From contig CAZNMS010000173.1 in assembly GCA_964573505.1 (NCBI GenBank), forward strand, positions 1 through 15,944: DNA of 15,944 nucleotides, given 5' to 3'. How positions within the stretch are numbered: the first letter of the stretch is position 1; the number at the start of each line of letters is the position of its first letter. The position numbers were made by a program, and so were the translations under genes. Of the stretch, positions 7,465-13,528 are shown one piece after another. The notes below the pieces were generated by a model. The model saw nothing but the letters and a program-made list of their open reading frames with translations. It was not told where the DNA came from and ran no database searches. This stretch comes from AM-0621 sp964573505. GTDB lineage: Bacteria; Planctomycetota; Planctomycetia; Planctomycetales; Planctomycetaceae.

Positions 7465-7641
7465 ATTAGTAATTGGTCCTTAGTAGTTAGTAATTAGGGG
7501 AAATGCGTTTGGCCGCTTAGCCGCGAGCCTCTGGCGAGCGAGTTCTCTGCGGGAACGTGTTCCCGAAAATATCGCAGCAGGACGTCAATCGCCGGGCCGC
7601 CCAAAGCATTTCCCACTAACTACTAATTACCAATTACTAAT
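7465..7641. repeat. Fold-back element 1: inverted heptamer arrays around a GC-rich core
   Basis: The cpaF-tadB spacer is almost entirely one inverted-repeat element. The left arm (from 7465) is a run of degenerate 7-bp units with consensus VTTRGTA: ATTAGTA at 7465, ATTGGTC at 7472, CTTAGTA at 7479, GTTAGTA at 7486, ATTAGGG at 7493. The right arm (7614-7641), read on the minus strand, is the same series lacking one unit. Positions 7465-7491 match the complement of 7615-7641 at 25 of 27 sites. The symmetry continues inward through GGGAAATGC (7498-7506) against GCATTTCCC (7606-7614). The core contains a perfect CGGGAAC-GT-GTTCCCG hairpin (7550-7565). No coding sequence is evident. The size and symmetry are MITE-like, but I know no named family. 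Confidence 0.7.
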
Positions 7642-7667
7642 CACCCTCTACTCCCCCCCGCCCTAAC

Positions 7668-7673
7668 AAGGTG
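7668..7673 (+). promoter_or_regulatory. Ribosome binding site deciding the tadB start
   Basis: AAGGTG ends six bases before the ATG at 7680. It overlaps the in-frame GTG at 7671 that would otherwise extend the gene by three codons, so the ATG is the likelier start. Confidence 0.6.
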
Positions 7674-7679
7674 CTTCCT

Positions 7680-8546
7680 ATGTCCGCCGGTCTCTCAATG
7701 AAGCCGATCGAACCGCTCAACGAGTTCGCTTCGATCCTGCGCGATCAGCAAACGTTCGGCGATCCTGATAATGACTCGGGCGGCTTTGCGAACTCGGTCA
7801 ACAACGAGTTCGACAAGCTGATGGTCCAATCGGGCCTCGATATCGCCCCGGGGGTGATGCTTTTCTTCTGCCTCTTCGTCGGGCTCGTCGCCGGGGGCAT
7901 GATGTTTGTCTTTCAAGAAAACCCGCTGACGGCGGGCATGCTGTGCGCGATCGGCGCGAGCGTGCCAATCGTTGTCGCGGTTATTGCTCGGCAGCGGCGG
8001 CAGCAGAAGATGATGCAGCAATTGCCCGGCATGATCGACGAGCTCGCGCGAGCAGCGAAAACGGGCCGCAGCATTCAGCAATGCTGGGAAATCGTCGCGA
8101 ACGACACTCCGGTCCCACTCGGTGACGAGCTCAAGACATGCTCGAACCGCATGCGAATGGGTGAGGATCTCGCGTCGGCTCTGCGAGAACTGCCTTATCG
8201 CACCGGCATCGTGACGTTGAACATTCTCGTGACCGCACTCGGCGTTCATCAGCAGACCGGCGGTGACCTCGTTCGCGTGCTTGAGCGGTTGTCGCAAACG
8301 ATTCGAGACCGACTCTTGTTCTTAGGTCGTCTGCGAGCTGCCACTGCTGGTAGCCGACTGACGGCGGTGCTGATGCTCGGCCTGCCGGTCTTCATCGTCT
8401 TGTTCTTTACGGCACGCGACTCCGACTACTTCGTGAAGCTGATGGCATCCCGCATGGGGCAGAACGTGACCTTGATCGGCATTGCTCTGCAAATCGTCGG
8501 CACAATCTTTATTGCGAACATTTTGAAGAACAGTCAGCGAAGCTAA
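7680..8546 (+). CDS. tadB: TadB inner-membrane platform protein
   Basis: A 288-residue polytopic membrane protein of the type II secretion F (T2SSF) family; with TadC it forms the inner-membrane platform driven by CpaF. A hydrophilic N-terminal region (about 1-55) precedes two membrane segments (about 58-79 and 85-105). The cytoplasmic T2SSF domain then spans about 112-225, with QLPGMIDELARAAKTG (114-129) and QTGGDLVRVLERLSQTIRDR (192-211), both very characteristic of TadB. Two further membrane helices follow (about 228-246 and 263-284). The order cpaF-tadB-tadC is the conserved core of Tad loci, but here heptamer-array spacers separate the genes. The start is fixed by AAGGTG. Confidence 0.93.
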   Translation: MSAGLSMKPIEPLNEFASILRDQQTFGDPDNDSGGFANSVNNEFDKLMVQSGLDIAPGVMLFFCLFVGLVAGGMMFVFQENPLTAGMLCAIGASVPIVVAVIARQRRQQKMMQQLPGMIDELARAAKTGRSIQQCWEIVANDTPVPLGDELKTCSNRMRMGEDLASALRELPYRTGIVTLNILVTALGVHQQTGGDLVRVLERLSQTIRDRLLFLGRLRAATAGSRLTAVLMLGLPVFIVLFFTARDSDYFVKLMASRMGQNVTLIGIALQIVGTIFIANILKNSQRS

Positions 8547-8573
8547 TCAACGAAAGCCTCTCGCTACTTTGCG

Positions 8574-8720
8574 ATTTGCATTTCTTATTTTCCAATAGTC
8601 AATATTCATTACTTACTCACAATTGGGAGTCGCAACTCGCAGCAACAGCGGGGCGACTTTCGAACGAGTTCCAAACAATGAGTGTTGAGTCATGGAAAAT
8701 GAAAAATGCAGAATGAATCA
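8574..8720. repeat. Fold-back element 2: inverted heptamer arrays around a core
   Basis: The tadB-tadC spacer contains seven degenerate 7-bp units on the plus strand (8574-8622; e.g. ATTTGCA, TTTTCCA, ATATTCA), a 49-bp core (8623-8671), and seven units on the minus strand (8672-8720; e.g. TGATTCA, TTTTCCA, ACACTCA). Most units end in CA with a T-rich front. Aligned unit by unit with a one-unit offset, the arms agree at about 30 of 42 positions and share one identical unit, TTTTCCA (8588-8594 and 8693-8699). The core has nested inverted pairs AGTCGC/GCGACT and AACTCG/CGAGTT. The organisation is the same as in 7465-7641, but the heptamer differs. No gene is visible; 8721-8773 is ordinary leader sequence for tadC. 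Confidence 0.62.
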
Positions 8721-8773
8721 CCGTTAGCCGCCATGCACTCTCTTGTTTTGAATCTCTCAGTGAGACTCCCCCA

Positions 8774-10117
8774 ATGAACCCGACAACGCTCACTTACTAC
8801 ATCTTCGGCGGTTTGTTCTTCGTGCTGTTGATCGCGTTGATCGTGCTGCATCTCTCGAAGAAGCGGCGCGAGCAAGAGCGACTTGATGCCCTTGATGCCG
8901 CAACTCGTCCGGCTCAGCCCGAGCCGACTCCGGTTGCTCCCGCATCGTCGGGACTAACAGTGATGCCGCCGGTTGCTGCGTCTGCTCCGCTGACCTCAGC
9001 GGCAGCGATGTCGCATCCCTACGAGGGAGCGGCAGCGGCAATGGCGAGCGACGCCAGCGCCGGTGCTTCGGCAGCGGCCGCCGCACAGAGTTCGCCGTCT
9101 TACATCGCCAACTGGCAAGCTCCGCAGCCGCGAACATGGGCTCCGAATGCCGATCAGATCTACAAAGTCAGTTGGGCCAATCAGGAACTTTTCGGTCGGC
9201 AACCGGAAGCCTTCGACGCTCCGACGAACATTCCGAAGGTCACTCCCGATCAATTACCGACGACCGACAGAAGCGACTACGCCTTCGGCACCGCGACGCC
9301 TGCGATGGCTTCGCTGCTGCCTCAAACCAGTGCCGACGAGGTGCAAAAAGAATTGCAGCAGGCGGGCTACTATCAGCCGCACGCCATGCAGAATCTGGCT
9401 GCGACTCGTATCGCTTTGATGTTTATCAGCTTCGTCGCAATGGGAGCGGTGCTGTTGATGGTTCCGCGTCGTTACGAGCCGATCGCAATGGGCGCGATGA
9501 TTCTTGTCCCGGCGCTAATGTGGGCCGTGCCTCGTGTTCGCATTCAGCAACAGGCGACCAATCGAAAGAGCGAACTGGAACGCTCGATGCCCGACATGCT
9601 CGACATGCTCAACATGTGCGTGAGTCAGGGACTCACGATTCCGGCATCGCTCAAACGCATCGCGCGAGACTTGAAGCCGATCTATCCGGTGCTTGCTTCC
9701 GAGTTGCAGATCGTGACTCATCAAGCCGACGTCGGGAGCATGCGCGTCGCTCTCGACAACTTTGCCGAGCGAGTCGACGTGCCCGAAGTGGACTCGTTCG
9801 TGACTTTGATGAATCAGTCCGACCGTATGGGCACGAACGTCTCAGACGCGTTGACCGAATACTCAAACACAATGCGTGAGAGCTTGCGTCAACGAACCGA
9901 CGAGAAGGCCGGTAAGGCCGCCTTCAAGCTGATGTTCCCGACGGTGCTCTTCATGATGCCTGCGGTCTTCATGTTCTTGATGGGCCCGGCAATTCTCGAA
10001 CTGCAAACGTTCTTCGACGCAGGCGGAATGCAGAACATTCAAGACGGCACGAACGCCGCGCAAGCTGTTACGAACGCCCAACGTCCGACGGTCCAGCAAC
10101 CGACCGCAGCGCCGTAA
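8774..10117 (+). CDS. tadC: TadC inner-membrane platform protein with a long N-terminal extension
   Basis: A 447-residue T2SSF-family membrane protein, partner of TadB in the Tad platform. Its C-terminal half is standard TadC: QKELQQAGYYQPHAMQNLAATR (191-212), two membrane helices (about 213-229 and 237-252), then a T2SSF domain (about 266-385) with RSMPDMLDMLNMCVSQGLTIPASL (270-293) and SDRMGTNVSDAL (349-360), and a final helix (about 387-408). The N-terminal 190 residues are extra: a transmembrane helix (about 8-26), a basic patch KKRRE, an Ala/Pro-rich linker (about 40-108) and a more ordered stretch (about 110-175). TadC proteins are usually about 300 residues. Either the start is right and the extension is real, as the helix suggests, or it is lineage-specific. 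It is the last gene of the locus, before a strong terminator. Confidence 0.93.
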   Translation: MNPTTLTYYIFGGLFFVLLIALIVLHLSKKRREQERLDALDAATRPAQPEPTPVAPASSGLTVMPPVAASAPLTSAAAMSHPYEGAAAAMASDASAGASAAAAAQSSPSYIANWQAPQPRTWAPNADQIYKVSWANQELFGRQPEAFDAPTNIPKVTPDQLPTTDRSDYAFGTATPAMASLLPQTSADEVQKELQQAGYYQPHAMQNLAATRIALMFISFVAMGAVLLMVPRRYEPIAMGAMILVPALMWAVPRVRIQQQATNRKSELERSMPDMLDMLNMCVSQGLTIPASLKRIARDLKPIYPVLASELQIVTHQADVGSMRVALDNFAERVDVPEVDSFVTLMNQSDRMGTNVSDALTEYSNTMRESLRQRTDEKAGKAAFKLMFPTVLFMMPAVFMFLMGPAILELQTFFDAGGMQNIQDGTNAAQAVTNAQRPTVQQPTAAP

Positions 10118-10144
10118 TGCGAATGGTTTGAGTCTGAAAACGAG

Positions 10145-10184
10145 CAAGGCCGCGATCGCACGTGCGATCGCGGCCTTGTTGTTT
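10145..10184. terminator. Bidirectional terminator: 34-bp perfect palindrome
   Basis: CAAGGCCGCGATCGCAC (10145-10161) is the exact reverse complement of 10162-10178. TTGTTTT follows on the plus strand and CTCGTTTT on the minus strand. It lies between tadC (ends 10117) and the convergent minus-strand gene ending at 10299, so it can serve both. The stem contains GCGATCGC twice. Confidence 0.85.
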
Positions 10185-10298
10185 TGTGGGTTGATTCAGC
10201 GTGTCGCAGAGCGACTCTCCTACGCCGCGAAGTCACTCGGCGACTGAGCCGCCAGAATTCACGCCGCAGGCACAATCGATTTTTGTCTGTAACTCGGA

Positions 10299-10811
10299 TT
10301 ACTTATCGACATTGGCTTCGCGGAATGGGAAGTCGCCGATGGGGATGAGCGGCACTGGCGGCGTCTTGGTTTGGCTGATGCGATAGGGGATCGCGTACGC
10401 GCCGACTTTGCCCGAATTCAGCTCGGCCACATAGAGGGCACTGGCACCGAACTGTGCGCCGCCTCGTGCTTGCAGATCCGCTGTGCCGGCTGCGACCGCG
10501 TAGTACGCCTCGCCGCCGCCGCCGACTGCGAAGTCTTCAGCCACATTGCGGAAATAGAAGTTCATAAACTCGGTTACGCCGCCGCGACCTTTGCCTAAGC
10601 ATGCTCCAGTGAGACGTCCCGTAAGGAAGTCGAGCACGAAGACACCCTCATTGCCTTGTCCGACGATGGTCGTGATCAAAGCAAACTTTTGATTGCGGTC
10701 AGAAGCACTGGCACGCACGGGCTCATGCGGCCACAGCGACGACACCGCGACTCCGGCAAGCAGCCCCAAAACCAACCACAAGAAACGACCGTCTTGTCGC
10801 GCGACCTTCAT
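10299..10811 (-). CDS. Secreted or membrane-anchored hypothetical protein, planctomycete type
   Basis: A 170-residue protein of unknown function. The open frame runs upstream to 11135, but the ATG at 10811 has AAAGGAGA nine bases before it and begins a good export signal: MKVARQDGR, a hydrophobic stretch (about 10-25), then PVRASA, with possible signal peptidase cleavage near residue 37. The upstream 108 codons read like chance sequence. The mature part contains GNEGVFVLDFLTGRLTG (53-69), FMNFYFRNVAEDF (82-94), Gly-rich YYAVAAG and ALYVAELNSGKVGAYAIPY (125-143). The paired phrases 'VFVLDFLTG' and 'LYVAELNSGKV' look like propeller-type beta strands, but the protein is too short for a whole propeller. 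It resembles, from memory, short planctomycete proteins of unknown role. No catalytic motif is seen. Confidence 0.7.
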   Translation of the reverse strand: MKVARQDGRFLWLVLGLLAGVAVSSLWPHEPVRASASDRNQKFALITTIVGQGNEGVFVLDFLTGRLTGACLGKGRGGVTEFMNFYFRNVAEDFAVGGGGEAYYAVAAGTADLQARGGAQFGASALYVAELNSGKVGAYAIPYRISQTKTPPVPLIPIGDFPFREANVDK

Positions 10812-10820
10812 CGCTACAGC

Positions 10821-10828
10821 TCTCCTTT
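10821..10828 (-). promoter_or_regulatory. Ribosome binding site deciding the start at 10811
   Basis: On the minus strand AAAGGAGA lies nine bases before the ATG at 10811. It shortens the open frame, which otherwise reaches 11135, to a 170-residue protein with a signal peptide. Confidence 0.7.
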
Positions 10829-11316
10829 CGAAACGAGTGGCATCTGAACCTGCACCAAGAGGTTCACCCGGCGAGACCATACGGCCTCTCAGAAACCGCG
10901 AATAGCCGGAATAAGTAGCCTCGTCGTTTCGTCCTTTCGCCTGCTTAAAGACGGAAGACAGAAAGTTGAGATGACGAAGAAACGGCCGCGCCTCGAATTG
11001 CGCAACATGCACTTCGAATGACATTGCCTCTGCTTGTTGTCCTCTGCGATTTGCGACTCCGCAGCGACATGTAACTTCCGACACACCGCAAGGACGGCAA
11101 CATGGCGGGGAACTGAGCGCCTCAATGGCGACCAAACAGCAAAGTTCAGTCAGAGCCTGAGTTCAAGACTCATCCACTCATTCAAAGAGGAGAGAACAGC
11201 TCGCAGTTTGCCGCACGGCATTGGGCGAAGTGTTGCCGAGGGCATATCGCCTCTGATGGGCGGGATCGAATCCCGCTCTATTTGCGGGCGCACCAAACAT
11301 GGCTCGACGGGGGAAA
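10829..11316. other. Intergenic region between two minus-strand genes
   Basis: About 490 bp without a gene that I can support; the open frames crossing it have unconvincing composition. It presumably holds the promoter of the gene starting at 10811, but no clear promoter hexamers were found. One perfect hairpin is visible, GCGGGAT-CGA-ATCCCGC (11260-11276). A sequence resembling a ribosome binding site (AAAGAGGAGAGAAC, near 11183) is not followed by a start codon at useful distance. Confidence 0.45.
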
Positions 11317-11362
11317 ATGAAAAAACGAGGCGCTCGATGATTCATCTGAGCGCCTCGTTTTT
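11317..11362 (-). terminator. Intrinsic terminator of the SDR gene
   Basis: A perfect 15-bp stem, AAAAACGAGGCGCTC (11321-11335) / GAGCGCCTCGTTTTT (11348-11362), with a 12-base loop. On the minus strand the stem is followed by T-rich sequence (TTCATTTTCC). It lies about 70 bp past the stop at 11431. Two smaller hairpins sit between: CGGTCG-CAA-CGACCG (11377-11391) and GAGTCGG/CCGACTC (11404-11430). The stem would also work for any plus-strand transcript. Confidence 0.82.
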
Positions 11363-11430
11363 AATGTTGGGGTATTCGGTCGCAACGACCGTGTTTCTGC
11401 TGCGAGTCGGGATCGAATTGCGACCGACTC

Positions 11431-12579
11431 TTAGACGCCGACGGTTTCTTCCACTGGGCGGCGAGCGGGAGCTTTGTCCTTGAACCGGAAGTCCATACGC
11501 ACGGCTTCTTGAGCGAGCCTTAACAGCATCGCCTTATCGATCGCAGGGCAGGGCAAGTGCGGCGCGGCTTCCTGAGTGTTAGAGCAATCGAAGATCGGAT
11601 CGTCGCGCCAGTAGGAGTTGTAGACTCGGATGTGCTCGTAGAAGAGTTCTTCGATCTCGGTGGGCTTATCGAGCTTCTTGCCTTGTCCGGCGAAGATCGT
11701 TCCGTGAAAGCCGAAGGTCTCTTCGAGAATTTCGCGCAGAGTTTGCACGGTGACTGTCGTTGTCGGTGTGAGATGGAACGTGCGACCGTGAAATTGCGGC
11801 GTCTTCACAATGTGAGTGGTGACCGCCGAAACCCAGTCGACCGGGATGAAGTTCTTTCTCTCGTGACCGTCGAGATTGATGCGCGTCGGAATGTTGAGTC
11901 GCTGATCTTCGGCTCCCAATGACTTACGCAACGTCGCTGCCAAATTCAGCGCGGCATAGAAGCCATGAAACGTCGTCGTGAAGCCGGTCTGCGAATCACC
12001 GACGATGATCGCCGGGCGATAGATCGTCGGAGGGCTGAGGAAGTCCGCTTCGCGTACCAGTTTCTCGGCGGCGACTTTGCTCTTCTCGTAGTCGTTGCCG
12101 AGCGTCTGCCCGACGTCGAGTTCGTTCTCAAGAATTTGTCCGCTGCGAAGGCCGCAGACATAGGACGTTGAAACGTGATGGAAGTCCTTGATGCCGGTGA
12201 CTCGGCACAAGTTGAGAACGTTCTGCGTTCCCTTCACGTTCGAAAGCCACGGTTCGCCTTCAGGATCGGACGAGATGAAGTTGAGGCTCGCCGCGTTGTG
12301 CAGGACCGAGTCGCAATGCTCTTGAATCCAGTCCTTGTCGTCCTCACTCACTCCGAGTTCATCTTCGGTGAGATCACCGGCAATGACTTTCGGTTGTGGC
12401 AGTTCTTCACCGAGCATTGACTGCCATGTGGCCATCATCGCATCAACGCGATCTTGAGCGGATTGACGGCGCGACTTTCGGACAACAACTGCGACGGGAA
12501 TGTCCGCCAGCAGCAGGTCCTTTAGTAGGTAGCGTCCTAAGAGTCCGGTAGCGCCGGTCAACAAAATGTGATAGCTCAT
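11431..12579 (-). CDS. Extended-SDR, thioester-reductase-like oxidoreductase
   Basis: A 382-residue cytoplasmic NAD(P)-dependent oxidoreductase of the NAD_binding_4 / thioester reductase-like type, the fold of fatty acyl-CoA reductases and of reductase domains in carrier-protein systems. Motifs: the nucleotide-binding TGATGLLG (8-15), GDL at 68-70 (an acidic residue near the cofactor), NAAS (95-98), HVSTSYVCG (135-143) with the catalytic-type Ser/Thr, and the YxxxK pair Tyr164-Lys168 (YEKSK), then YRPAIIVGD (187-195). The C-terminal region (about 200-370) is the substrate-binding part. All catalytic elements look intact. The substrate cannot be read from the sequence: an acyl-CoA, an acyl carrier thioester or a sugar/sterol-type substrate are all possible. 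It stands alone on its strand, with its own terminator. There is no good ribosome binding site at the ATG. Confidence 0.87.
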   Translation of the reverse strand: MSYHILLTGATGLLGRYLLKDLLLADIPVAVVVRKSRRQSAQDRVDAMMATWQSMLGEELPQPKVIAGDLTEDELGVSEDDKDWIQEHCDSVLHNAASLNFISSDPEGEPWLSNVKGTQNVLNLCRVTGIKDFHHVSTSYVCGLRSGQILENELDVGQTLGNDYEKSKVAAEKLVREADFLSPPTIYRPAIIVGDSQTGFTTTFHGFYAALNLAATLRKSLGAEDQRLNIPTRINLDGHERKNFIPVDWVSAVTTHIVKTPQFHGRTFHLTPTTTVTVQTLREILEETFGFHGTIFAGQGKKLDKPTEIEELFYEHIRVYNSYWRDDPIFDCSNTQEAAPHLPCPAIDKAMLLRLAQEAVRMDFRFKDKAPARRPVEETVGV

Positions 12580-13510
12580 CGTGGTCCAACTTCTTGGAGA
12601 ACGGATGAAAAAGGCCGCGTTGCATCAACACCGCTTCTAGTGAAACACGGTGGGATTCGCGGACGACGAAAGGCAAGGAGGGAGGTCACTATCTCTCAGG
12701 AAAGTTCCCAGAACGTCGGAGCAAGTCCGCTCACAAGGACAGTTCGGGATGAGAGTGCACTCTGATTGCCACTGAGTGGATCCGTCCGGGGCGAGAGCGG
12801 CAGCATTGTAGGCCGCACGCTGTCTCACTCAATCGTTTTCACGGATACGGATGGGGTTTGGCAGGTGTGACAGGACGAAGGGCTTAAGGTTGTTCCAATC
12901 GGAATAGCCTATCGGCGAAGAGGCAGGAATCATGCAGGAGCCTGAAGAATCAGTGATGGAGAACTCTGATGAAATACCGTTCGACTTAATGCGGCGGCGC
13001 AATCGTATCGGCTCGAAGACTTCGGCCTCGCCACTGCGAAAACGCAGCTCGCGAGCATCGCCTCAATTCGCAGAATCTGAATCCTCAGATTCTCACCGAC
13101 CTCTGAGATGCGATCACGCTGCGAAGAAGTCGGCGCCAATTTGGCAGCGGTCAAAGATTTCAACGACGACCTCACTGCGATGCGCTTCCGATCAACACCG
13201 TCCGCTCTGACGGAGCACGACCAATGGAATCGGTTATGGGCACGCGCCCGGCTTCGAATAGGCACTTGCGGCGAGCGCATCGACAACTTGTTGTCGCTGT
13301 ACCGGGTCACTCTCGGACGCCGATGTTCGAGAGCGCGCACCGGTTTGCAACAACTCTCGGCAACCTCTTTTTGGGCTGATTCAGCACTTTCACGCAAACG
13401 GCTGATTTGCCGCAATTTCCGCAGTTCGGTCTTCACGCTCTCCACTCATCCATCTAGCTTCGCCGATCTGGTGCTGTGGCACGTCGTCACAGTGTGCCGT
13501 TTCGAACTCG
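12580..13510. other. Long divergent intergenic region, possibly with a decayed gene
   Basis: About 930 bp between the minus-strand SDR gene and the plus-strand cyanophycinase-like gene; it must hold both promoters. Near 12752-12779 are two adjacent dyads, AGAGTGCACTCT and CCAC-TGA-GTGG, about 170 bp upstream of the SDR start. Open frames of 171 codons (12930-13445, minus) and 92 codons (12932-13210, plus) overlap on opposite strands; neither has a recognisable domain. A perfect stem-loop GAATCTGA-ATCC-TCAGATTC (13073-13092) lies in the same stretch. In the plus strand a third frame reads coding-like around 12989-13200 but is broken by a stop. I would not call a gene here. Confidence 0.45.
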
Positions 13511-13514
13511 TTGC

Positions 13515-13518
13515 GGAG
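13515..13518 (+). promoter_or_regulatory. Ribosome binding site deciding the cyanophycinase-like start
   Basis: GGAG lies ten bases before the ATG at 13529. It overlaps the alternative in-frame TTG start region at 13511, making the ATG the better choice. Confidence 0.5.
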
Positions 13519-13528
13519 ACAAATCACG

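Noticed and set aside
7695..8297. A 200-codon minus-strand open frame opposite tadB.
   Set aside because: It lies wholly within the well-supported tadB gene, is His/Arg-rich and is a typical antisense shadow.
10203..10223. Possible solitary REP unit on the minus strand: GTAG followed by a GTCGC/GCGAC stem.
   Set aside because: The stem is only five base pairs and is not adjacent to GTAG as in the two REPIN-like copies; no sequence similarity to them.
10812..11135. Upstream extension of the minus-strand open frame ending at 10299 (108 extra codons).
   Set aside because: A strong AAAGGAGA ribosome site and a signal peptide mark the start at 10811. The extension is rich in Cys and Arg and has no domain-like content.
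11160..11190. TCA-ending short repeats resembling the heptamer arrays.
   Set aside because: The spacing is irregular (7, 8, 4 bases) and there is no inverted partner array.
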